DNA of 20,072 nucleotides from Thermodesulfatator sp. GTDB lineage: Bacteria > Desulfobacterota > Thermodesulfobacteria > Thermodesulfobacteriales > Thermodesulfobacteriaceae. The notes below the pieces were generated by a model. It was given only the letters and a program-made list of their open reading frames with translations. It made no database searches and was not told where the DNA came from. Positions within the stretch are counted from its first letter, which is position 1. Each line of letters opens with the position of its first letter. Both the position numbers and the translations under genes were made by a program. Below, one piece after another: positions 15,301 to 20,072 of this stretch. The DNA is taken from positions 1 to 20,072 of the forward strand of contig QOAM01000012.1 of the NCBI GenBank assembly GCA_003978075.1, given 5' to 3'.

Positions 15301-16456
15301 CCAGCGTGGCCGGACTCGAGGGGCGCATCTTCCGATAAATCTCGATCAGGGCCTCCTCCCGGGTCTTGGCCTTGTCTAGCTTGAGGGTATCCCGCAGGGC
15401 CCGGGTGTAACGATGCACATCTATGTAGAGGCATTCCACTTCCCGGATCCCCGCCTCCCGTAACTGGGCCAGTTTCTCCTTGGTAATTTCTTCGTTACAG
15501 GCTAGGAGCACCTCACCGGTCTCCGGATCCACTACATCCTTGGCTACCACTCGGCCCAGAAGCTCCTTTTCCGTCGCCGGTACACTCTTTATCCCCGCCT
15601 CGAGGATCCGCTTGAGAGCGGCCTTGGTCACCCGCCGCCCGGCCTTGAGAAGCACATCCCCGGTCTCCGGATGCACAATGTCCACGGCCACCGTTTGCGT
15701 AAGGAAGACCTCCGGATTGATCTCCTTCTCGATCCGGTCGGGGTAGATATAAAACTTTTCCCGGGGATAGAAGTGATTAAGGATCTCCTCCTCGGTCATC
15801 CCCATGGCCTTGAGAAAGGTGGTAGCGGTAAAGTTCTTGCGCCGATCGATACGGGCCAAAAGTCTCCCCCGATGATCGTACTCGAAATCCAGCCAGGAGC
15901 CCTTGGCCGGGATGATGCGGGCGGTGTAAACGATCTTCCCCGCATGGGCCTTGCCCTTATCGTGGTCAAAAAAGACCCCGGCTGAACGCTGGATCTGGCT
16001 GACCACCACCCGCTCGGTGCCGTTAACGATAAAGCGTCCATCCTCGGTCATCAGAGGGACCGAGCCGAAAAAGATCTCCTGCTCCTTGATGTCCCGGATG
16101 CTCTTGGTGTCGGAGTCCGGATCCACATCGTAAGTAATGAGCCGCACCCGGAGTTTCATCAGGGCCTCGTAAGTAAGCCCCTTTTCCCAGCATTCCTCAG
16201 CCGAGAGCTCCGGGGGCAGGATCTGGTAGTCCACGAATTCCAGCTCCGCCGTGCCGGTAAAGTCCCGGATGGGGAAGACCTCTTTCAGGGCCCCCTGAAT
16301 GCCCTTGTTCTGGCGCCTTTCTGGAGGCACCTCCCTTTGGAGAAACTGCTCATAAGAATCCCTCTGGGCCCCTATGAGATAAGGGACCTCCATAATGGGT
16401 TTGACTTTTCCGAAAGTCCTCCTTATCCTAGCGGGAATGATGGTGGGAGCCTCCAT
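12374..16456 (-). CDS. rpoB: DNA-directed RNA polymerase subunit beta
   Basis: This is the 1360-residue beta subunit of RNA polymerase, close to the 1342 residues of E. coli. The rifampicin pocket (517-540) reads QLSQFMDQTNPLSMITHKRR then LSALGPGG, keeping the equivalents of E. coli Gln513, Asp516, His526 and Ser531, so the common resistance substitutions are absent. The HYGRICPIETPEGPNIGL stretch and the GRHGNKGVISK active-site region are intact. Two tandem beta-beta' modules (about 257-292 and 305-342) match the SI1 insertion of Gram-negative enzymes, and an SI2-like insertion precedes the GRHGNKG motif. The ATG start has AAGGAGG at 16468-16474. It lies behind an attenuator-like hairpin in the 100-bp gap from rplL. 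Confidence 0.99.
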   Translation of the reverse strand: MEAPTIIPARIRRTFGKVKPIMEVPYLIGAQRDSYEQFLQREVPPERRQNKGIQGALKEVFPIRDFTGTAELEFVDYQILPPELSAEECWEKGLTYEALMKLRVRLITYDVDPDSDTKSIRDIKEQEIFFGSVPLMTEDGRFIVNGTERVVVSQIQRSAGVFFDHDKGKAHAGKIVYTARIIPAKGSWLDFEYDHRGRLLARIDRRKNFTATTFLKAMGMTEEEILNHFYPREKFYIYPDRIEKEINPEVFLTQTVAVDIVHPETGDVLLKAGRRVTKAALKRILEAGIKSVPATEKELLGRVVAKDVVDPETGEVLLACNEEITKEKLAQLREAGIREVECLYIDVHRYTRALRDTLKLDKAKTREEALIEIYRKMRPSSPATLEVAEPYFRSLFFDPATYNLSEVGRYKINLRLGLEIPITQTTLTKEDILAILKELIRMKEAGEEGDDIDHLGNRRVRAVGELAENQYRVGLVRMERAVKERMTLQDVEAMMPNDLINPKPVTAALREFFAQGQLSQFMDQTNPLSMITHKRRLSALGPGGLTRERAGFEVRDVHPSHYGRICPIETPEGPNIGLIVSMATYARPNPYGFLETPYRLVKNGRVTNQVIYLNAAEEKDMVIAQATINIDRDGRILDEVVPARKGGEFIMARREEVDLVDLVPTQVVSVSSSLIPFLEHDDANRALMGSNMQRQAVPLLRTEAPLVGSGMERVAARDSGMVILAEADGVVEDVDSTRIVVRYEPRDGGFPEVKIYNLIKWRRSNQNTTFTQKPRVRPGQRVRRGEVLADGPSTDGGELALGKNVLVAFMPWRGYNFEDSIVISERLVRDDVYTSVHIEEFECVARETKLGREEITRDIPNVSEEALANLDESGIVKIGAYVRPGDILVGKVTPKGEVQLTPEEKLLRAIFGEKASDVKDTSLRVPAGIEGIVIDTKIFTRRGIEKDERALAKEALKIARLEKDRADYLEILRRSTLLALEELLSGAEAAAAYIDENGEEIVARGEPLTREVLERVPLNKLRELAPKKLRGKVDEILKRFESRKTEIVQEFDQRIKRVTKGDELPPGVLKVVKVYVAMKRKLQPGDKMAGRHGNKGVISKVVPVEDMPYLPDGTPVDMVLSPLGVPSRMNIGQILETHLGWACKELGRKLARLAQEHQVKAVEDLLKRLFTEEEYRRLTEGKSEEEILDMARALAEGIPVATPVFDGAKEDEIKAWLREAGLAETGQTVLYNGLTGEPFREPVTVGYMYMLKLHHLVDDKIHARSTGPYSLITQQPLGGKAQFGGQRLGEMEVWAMEAYGAAYALQEFLTVKSDDVTGRTRMYEKIVKGENFLEPGLPESFKVLVKELQGLCLDVEVLED

Positions 16457-16498
16457 ACCCCGGATCGCCTCCTTCTGAGAAGTTTTTTAAACACAATA

Positions 16499-16529
16499 AG
16501 GGCTTCTCCCTCCCCTAGGGAAAAGCCCT
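16499..16529 (-). terminator. rplL-rpoB intergenic hairpin, probable attenuator
   Basis: A 12-bp stem (AGGGCTTTTCCC with its partner GGGAGAAGCCCT, one G-U pair) and a 7-nt loop lie between rplL and rpoB. On the minus strand it is followed by TATTGTGTTT, a partly U-rich tract. In E. coli a terminator at this place lets only part of the ribosomal transcripts continue into rpoBC. The position and structure suggest the same role here. The imperfect U-tract fits partial read-through. Confidence 0.65.
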
Positions 16530-16556
16530 CCTTTTGCTCAACCCTTTTTTTTAATT

Positions 16557-16946
16557 TTACTTGATCTCTACCTTGGCGCCAACCGCCTCGAGCTTCTTCT
16601 TGATCTCCTCGGCCTCCTCCTTGGAGACCGCCTCTTTGATGGGCTTGGGAGCGCTCTCCACCAGCTCCTTGGCCTCCTTGAGGCCCAGGCCGGTAATGGC
16701 CCGCACCTCCTTGATCACCTGGATCTTCTGGCTACCCACCTCCGTCAGAATGACATCGAATTCCGTCTTTTCTTCCGCCGGAGCGGCTTCCGCCCCGGGA
16801 GCCGCCCCTGGCACTGCAGCCACTGCCGCCACCGGTGCCGCCGCACTCACCCCGAACTTCTCCTCCAGCTCCTTGATGAACTCCGAAAGTTCCAACACAC
16901 TCATGTTAGCAATAAACTCGATGACCTCTTCCTTGGTTACCGCCAT
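16557..16946 (-). CDS. rplL: 50S ribosomal protein L7/L12
   Basis: A 129-residue acidic stalk protein of the large ribosomal subunit that recruits and stimulates translational GTPases such as EF-Tu and EF-G. It has the N-terminal dimerisation helix pair (1-33), a flexible Ala/Pro/Gly/Glu hinge (about 34-58) and the C-terminal factor-binding domain with FDVILTEVGSQKIQVIKEVR and GLGLKEAKELVE. The ATG start has AAGGAGG 8 nt upstream. It is the last ribosomal gene before the rpoB attenuator hairpin, and it binds the C-terminal helix of L10 from the preceding gene. Confidence 0.98.
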   Translation of the reverse strand: MAVTKEEVIEFIANMSVLELSEFIKELEEKFGVSAAAPVAAVAAVPGAAPGAEAAPAEEKTEFDVILTEVGSQKIQVIKEVRAITGLGLKEAKELVESAPKPIKEAVSKEEAEEIKKKLEAVGAKVEIK

Positions 16947-16979
16947 GATCCTCGCCTCCTTCCAGAATTTTTATCTCTT

Positions 16980-17513
16980 TTACTGGCCGCCTTCGGCCCG
17001 CTTTTTCTCCTCAATAGCCTTGAGCACATAAAGAAAGGTGCGCAGAACATTGGCCAGAAGCTGCACCAAACGCGCCGGCGGGGCCTGTAGCAGCCCCAGA
17101 AGCTGGGCCAGCAGGACCTCGCGCGCCGGAAGCTTGGCCAGGGCCTCCACCCCCTGGGCGTCCACCGGCTTCCCCTGAAGGGCCGCTCCCCGCAGGATCA
17201 GGGAGGGATGCTCCTTGGCGAATTCCGTGAGCACCTTGGCCAGGGCCACCGGATCACGATAAGCCATGGCTATCCCGGTCGGCCCTTCGATAAACTCCTG
17301 GATAGGCTCCGCCGGGGTTCCGGTAGAAGCAATACGAAGAAGGGTGTTCTTCACCACCCGGTATTCCCCCCCGGCCTCCCGCACCCTCTTTCTCAACTCG
17401 TTGCTTTCCATCGCTGTAAGTCCCTTGAAAGAGGTCACAAAGACCGCCTGCCCTTCAGAGAATTTTTCACGCAGACTTTTTACCAGAGCTTCCTTCTGGG
17501 CTCGCGTAAGCAC
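16980..17513 (-). CDS. rplJ: 50S ribosomal protein L10
   Basis: The 177-residue base of the ribosomal stalk. Its N-terminal domain binds 23S rRNA and its C-terminal helix (from about 150) carries the L7/L12 dimers. The N-terminal helix MLTRAQKEALVKSLREKF and the KGLTAMESNELRKRVREAG segment are typical. The start is GTG (17511-17513) with AAGGAGG at 17519-17525, 5 nt away. The L10-L12 complex is known to repress its own mRNA by binding a leader, and such a leader is visible just upstream. The gene lies 33 bp before rplL. Confidence 0.97.
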   Translation of the reverse strand: MLTRAQKEALVKSLREKFSEGQAVFVTSFKGLTAMESNELRKRVREAGGEYRVVKNTLLRIASTGTPAEPIQEFIEGPTGIAMAYRDPVALAKVLTEFAKEHPSLILRGAALQGKPVDAQGVEALAKLPAREVLLAQLLGLLQAPPARLVQLLANVLRTFLYVLKAIEEKKRAEGGQ

Positions 17514-17544
17514 CTCGGCCTCCTTGAAATTTCTAAATTTTTTC

Positions 17545-17640
17545 GACGAAGGCTCGCCCTTCGCCTCCGCAGGCCGGCTAACACCGTTTAAAGCCCTCTT
17601 GGGCTACCTGCTATCTTCGACCCAGGGCCGCCTCCGAGAG
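17545..17640 (-). ncRNA. L10 leader: autoregulatory mRNA element before rplJ
   Basis: The 143-nt gap between rplA and rplJ holds a structure like the known L10 leader. On the minus strand AGCAGG (17612-17607) pairs through GCAGG with CCTGC (17573-17569), enclosing a hairpin AGCCC-AAGA-GGGCT (17605-17592). CCTGC is followed by GGAGG, as in the kink-turn of known L10 leaders. A second hairpin CGAAGG/CCTTCG (17563-17547) precedes the rplJ Shine-Dalgarno. The family binds the L10-(L12) complex to lower translation of rplJL. The boundaries are approximate. Confidence 0.7.
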
Positions 17641-17656
17641 GGAGGGGACCTGAAAT

Positions 17657-18376
17657 CTACTCTGATTGATACTCTTTCAATAAATTCCGCACATCCGCCG
17701 GGTCCACCTTGATCCCCGGCCCCATGGTGGTAGAAAGGGTTACCCCTTTTATGTACTGCCCTTTAGCCGCCGCGGGCTTGGCCCGCAGGAGGGCCTCAAA
17801 AAAGGCGGCCAGGTTTTCCAGGATCTTCTGGGGCCCGAAAGAGACCTTGCCCACCGGGACATGCACCACCCCCGCCCGGTCTACCTTGAAGTCCACCTTT
17901 CCGGCCTTGATCTCCTTTACTGCCCGAGCCACATCAAAGGTCACCGTGCCCGTCTTAGCGCTGGGCATAAGCCCTCGCGGGCCCAAGATCTTTCCGATCC
18001 GCCCTACCAAGGGCATCATGTCCGGAGTGGCCACCGCCTTGTCAAAATCTAGCCACCCCTCCTGGATCTTTTTGATGAGCTCCTCTGCCCCCACATAATC
18101 CGCACCGGCGGCCTCGGCCTCCTTGGCCTTGTCCCCCTTGGCAAAGACCACCACCCGGGCCGTCTTGCCTGTGCCGTGGGGCAACACCACCGAACCCCGC
18201 ACCATCTGGTCCGCGTGGCGGGGATCCACCCCCAAGACCACCGCCACCTCTACCGTTTCGTCGAACTTAGCGTAAGCCGTCTCCAGAGCCAACTTAACCG
18301 CCTCTTCAAAGGTATACCGCTTGGTACGATCGACCTTGGCCAGGGCCTCTCGGTACTTCTTCCCCTTCTTAGCCAT
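17657..18376 (-). CDS. rplA: 50S ribosomal protein L1
   Basis: The 239-residue protein of the mobile L1 stalk, which binds 23S rRNA and helps release deacylated tRNA from the E site. It often represses its own operon. It shows the lysine-rich N-terminus MAKKGKKYREALAKVD, the domain II core with VLPHGTGKTARVVVFAKG and PDMMPLVGRIGKILGPRGLMP, and the C-terminal GVTLSTTMGPGIKVD. The ATG is preceded by AAGGGGGAG. It follows rplK by only 9 bp, so the pair is translated in tandem. No separate L1 binding site was recognised. Confidence 0.98.
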   Translation of the reverse strand: MAKKGKKYREALAKVDRTKRYTFEEAVKLALETAYAKFDETVEVAVVLGVDPRHADQMVRGSVVLPHGTGKTARVVVFAKGDKAKEAEAAGADYVGAEELIKKIQEGWLDFDKAVATPDMMPLVGRIGKILGPRGLMPSAKTGTVTFDVARAVKEIKAGKVDFKVDRAGVVHVPVGKVSFGPQKILENLAAFFEALLRAKPAAAKGQYIKGVTLSTTMGPGIKVDPADVRNLLKEYQSE

Positions 18377-18385
18377 TGCTCCCCC

Positions 18386-18811
18386 TTAATCCACGATCTC
18401 GATACCCATACTCTTGGCCGTGCCTTCCACCATGCGCATGGCCGCCTCCAGGTCCAGCGTATTGAGGTCCTTCATCTTCATGCGGGCGATCTCCTCTACC
18501 TGCTTCCGCGTCACCTGCCCCACGATCTCCTTCTTGGGATTGTGTGCTCCTTTTTCCACCCCCGCGGCCTTTTTCAGAAGCACCGAGGCCGGCGGGGTCT
18601 TGAGCTCAAAAGTAAAAGAACGGTCGGCATAGACCGTAATCACCGCCGGAATGATTAGGCCTTCTTGCCCCTTGGTTTTGGCGTTGAAGGCCTTACAAAA
18701 TTCCATGATGTTTACCCCGTACTGCCCCAGGGCCGGCCCTACCGGTGGAGCCGGTGAAGCCTGCCCCGCCGGAAGTTGGAGCTTGATGGTCCCGATGACC
18801 TTTTTAGCCAT
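18386..18811 (-). CDS. rplK: 50S ribosomal protein L11
   Basis: A 141-residue protein of the GTPase-associated centre of the large subunit, which binds 23S rRNA with L10 and is the site of thiostrepton action. It has the N-terminal proline-rich region ASPAPPVGPALGQYGVNIMEF, which contacts the drug-binding loop, and the C-terminal rRNA-binding domain ending GTAKSMGIEIVD. Its length is identical to the usual family size. It starts 14 bp after nusG, with an AGGGGTGAG ribosome-binding stretch that overlaps the nusG stop. The same sequence occurs before rpmG, where it overlaps the tuf stop. Confidence 0.98.
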   Translation of the reverse strand: MAKKVIGTIKLQLPAGQASPAPPVGPALGQYGVNIMEFCKAFNAKTKGQEGLIIPAVITVYADRSFTFELKTPPASVLLKKAAGVEKGAHNPKKEIVGQVTRKQVEEIARMKMKDLNTLDLEAAMRMVEGTAKSMGIEIVD

Positions 18812-18825
18812 GGCCTCTCACCCCT

Positions 18826-19344
18826 CTAGATCTTCTGCACATGCGTAAATTCGATCTCTACCGGTGTCTCCCGTCCAAAGATGCTCACCAGCACCCTCAC
18901 CTTACCCTTGTCCGGTTTTACCTCGTCCACCACCCCGTGAAAGTTAGCAAAAGGTCCCTCAATAATCCGCACCCGATCCCCGGGCATAAATTGATACCGA
19001 GGCTTGGGCTTGATCTCCTCTACCGCGATCTGACTCAGGAGTTTCTGCGCCTCTTCCTCACTCAAAGGCCGGGGCTTGCCGTCGCCCATTATCCCTACCA
19101 CACCCTTTACACTTCGCAAGACCTCCAAGGCCCCCTCTCCTTGAACCTTGACCAGGATGTAGCCCGAATAAAAACGCCGAGAGACATGCTTTTCCGGGCT
19201 AAAGACCACCTCAATGATCTTTTCCGGGGGCACCACCACCTGTTCCAGGGCCTCGCTCAACCCCTCCTCCGCCAAACGGGCCTTCAAGGCCTCCGCTACC
19301 TCTCGCTCCCGCCCCGCCCACACATAAACTACATACCAGCTCAT
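18826..19344 (-). CDS. nusG: Transcription elongation/antitermination factor NusG
   Basis: A 172-residue universal elongation factor that binds the RNA polymerase clamp and couples to Rho or to the ribosome. The N-terminal NGN domain starts MSWYVVYVWAGRERE (1-15). The KOW domain runs from PGDRVRIIEGPF (121-132) through GVVDEV. The start was set at ATG 19344, because family members begin exactly there and the ATG lies 1 bp after the secE stop. An in-frame upstream start would add eight unlike residues. No strong Shine-Dalgarno is visible, so translational coupling to secE is likely. Confidence 0.97.
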   Translation of the reverse strand: MSWYVVYVWAGREREVAEALKARLAEEGLSEALEQVVVPPEKIIEVVFSPEKHVSRRFYSGYILVKVQGEGALEVLRSVKGVVGIMGDGKPRPLSEEEAQKLLSQIAVEEIKPKPRYQFMPGDRVRIIEGPFANFHGVVDEVKPDKGKVRVLVSIFGRETPVEIEFTHVQKI

Positions 19345-19345
19345 C

Positions 19346-19618
19346 TCAATACACCAGCCATTGCACAATCTTGGAAAGAATCACATCCACCAGGCCGAGA
19401 TAAAAGGCCACAAAGAGCGTAAAGGAAAGCACCGCCGCCGTGGTGGCCAGAGTCTGCTTGCGAGAAGCCCAGGTGATCTTCTTAAACTCGACCCGTACTT
19501 CCTTTAAGAACTGTACCGCCTGGGCCACCTTGCCCCTTTCCCGCAACTCCTTCAAAGAGGCCACCTTGCCCCCTGCCGGCTTGGAAACCTTCCTCTTCGC
19601 CCTTGCTGTCTTGGCCAT
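19346..19618 (-). CDS. secE: Preprotein translocase subunit SecE
   Basis: A 90-residue single-span inner-membrane protein that clamps SecY in the SecYEG translocon. A long basic N-terminal extension (1-25) is followed by the conserved amphipathic helix with EVRVEFKKITWASRKQT (40-56) and one transmembrane helix (about 57-80) near the C-terminus. This is the short, single-helix form, unlike the three-helix SecE of E. coli. The usual proline after the tryptophan (WPSRKE) is alanine here. AGGAG at 19626-19630 precedes the ATG, and the end is 1 bp from nusG. Confidence 0.95.
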   Translation of the reverse strand: MAKTARAKRKVSKPAGGKVASLKELRERGKVAQAVQFLKEVRVEFKKITWASRKQTLATTAAVLSFTLFVAFYLGLVDVILSKIVQWLVY

Positions 19619-19639
19619 CTCTTAGCTCCTATAAAAAAA

Positions 19640-19716
19640 TGGCAGGCCAGGGAGGATTCGAACCCCCAACCCCCGGATTTGGAGTCCGGTGCTCTACCAG
19701 TTCGAGCTACTGGCCT
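19640..19716 (-). tRNA. trnW: tRNA-Trp (anticodon CCA)
   Basis: A 77-nt cloverleaf with acceptor stem AGGCCAG/CTGGCCT, D arm GCTC/GAGC, anticodon stem CCGGA/TCCGG with loop CTCCAAA (anticodon CCA), T arm GGGGG/CCTCC with loop TTCGAAT, and discriminator G followed by an encoded CCA. Discriminator G and the CTCCAAA loop match bacterial tRNA-Trp. It lies between rpmG (17 bp) and secE (21 bp) in the same direction, so it must be processed out of the operon transcript. Confidence 0.98.
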
Positions 19717-19733
19717 GCCTTACCCAATCTATT

Positions 19734-19907
19734 TTATTTCCCTTTAACCTCCCGGTGAAGGGTGTGTCTCCGATCCCAAGGACAATACTTCCGCAACTCC
19801 AGACGATCCGGAGTGTTGCGCCGGTTCTTGGTGGTGGTGTAGTTGCGCCTCTTGCACTCCGTACACTGCAGATGAATGATCACCCGCGCTTCACCCTTCT
19901 TGGCCAT
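19734..19907 (-). CDS. rpmG: 50S ribosomal protein L33
   Basis: A 57-residue basic protein of the large subunit near the E site. It has CTEC (15-18), RRNYTTTKNRRNTPDRLELRK and then YCPWDRRHTLHRE. The first CxxC pair of the zinc-binding form is present, but the second is CPWD, so the fourth ligand is aspartate instead of cysteine. The ATG is at 19907. It starts 14 bp after tuf, with AGGGGTG overlapping the tuf stop region. It is followed by tRNA-Trp, the common bacterial order. Confidence 0.96.
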   Translation of the reverse strand: MAKKGEARVIIHLQCTECKRRNYTTTKNRRNTPDRLELRKYCPWDRRHTLHREVKGK

Positions 19908-19921
19908 CTCCACTCACCCCT

Positions 19922-20072
19922 TTATTCCAAGATCTTGGTGACCACTCCGGCTCCCACCGTCCGACCACCCTCCCTTATGGCAAACCGCAAACCCTCCTCC
20001 ATGGCCACCGCCTTGATCAACTCCACCTCTAACTCCACATTGTCCCCAGGCATCACCATCTCCACCCCCTCC
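19922..20072 (-). CDS. tuf: Elongation factor Tu, C-terminal end only
   Basis: These are the last 49 residues of EF-Tu, the GTPase that brings aminoacyl-tRNA to the ribosome. The segment EGVEMVMPGDNVELEVEL, then AMEEGLRFAIREGG and RTVGAGVVTKILE, is beta-barrel domain III, where aminoacyl-tRNA and EF-Ts bind. The rest, including the GTPase domain and the promoter of the cluster, lies beyond the right edge. The stop is TAA at 19924-19922. Confidence 0.97.
   Translation of the reverse strand, partial: EGVEMVMPGDNVELEVELIKAVAMEEGLRFAIREGGRTVGAGVVTKILE

Noticed and set aside
17547..17563. Hairpin CGAAGG/CCTTCG as a terminator before rplJ
   Set aside because: On the transcript strand it is followed by an A-run, not a U-run, and it sits inside the L10 leader region.
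19345..19368. Upstream start for nusG adding eight residues
   Set aside because: It would overlap secE, and NusG proteins begin at the Met before SWYVVYVW.

Overview
The window looks like chromosomal DNA from a thermophilic, Gram-negative-type bacterium. The best guess is the Thermodesulfobacteria (Thermosulfurimonas or Thermodesulfatator-like), inferred from three things: high GC with Arg/Glu/Leu-rich proteins, a branched-chain polyamine synthase typical of thermophiles, and RNA polymerase subunits carrying the same large insertions as proteobacterial enzymes. The phylum is not proven from the sequence alone. Almost every gene is a recognisable housekeeping gene, and I see no insertion sequence, CRISPR array, prophage or defence island.

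Left part (1-8100): the 3' part of a sensor histidine kinase is followed by six single genes on strictly alternating strands. These are bpsA (+, branched polyamine synthase), hisD (-, histidinol dehydrogenase), plsC (+, lysophosphatidate acyltransferase), a ttcA-like tRNA thiolation gene (-), a short UvrD-type helicase (+), and a degenerate DEAD-box protein (-). Convergent neighbours overlap or nearly touch. Divergent neighbours are separated by about 50-65 bp that holds the candidate promoters for both genes.

Right part (8239-20072, all on the minus strand, read right to left): the classic transcription/translation cluster tuf (partial) - rpmG - tRNA-Trp - secE - nusG - rplK - rplA - [L10 leader] - rplJ - rplL - [attenuator-like hairpin] - rpoB - rpoC. 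It encodes the C-terminus of EF-Tu, ribosomal L33, the Trp tRNA, a translocon subunit, the elongation factor NusG, the L1/L11/L10/L7-L12 stalk proteins, and the beta and beta' subunits of RNA polymerase. Two RNA structures sit where regulation of this operon is known in other bacteria: the L10 autoregulatory leader before rplJ, and a hairpin in the rplL-rpoB gap. After rpoC come a strong GC hairpin without a U-run and a good promoter that probably drives the DEAD-box gene separately.

No clearly undescribed system is visible. The items most worth a second look are the DEAD-box-like protein with altered ATPase motifs beside rpoC, the short UvrD helicase with a C-terminal clamp-binding-like motif, the alternating gene block with near-zero convergent gaps, and a 17-bp near-identical sequence in the putative promoters of bpsA and the ttcA-like gene.
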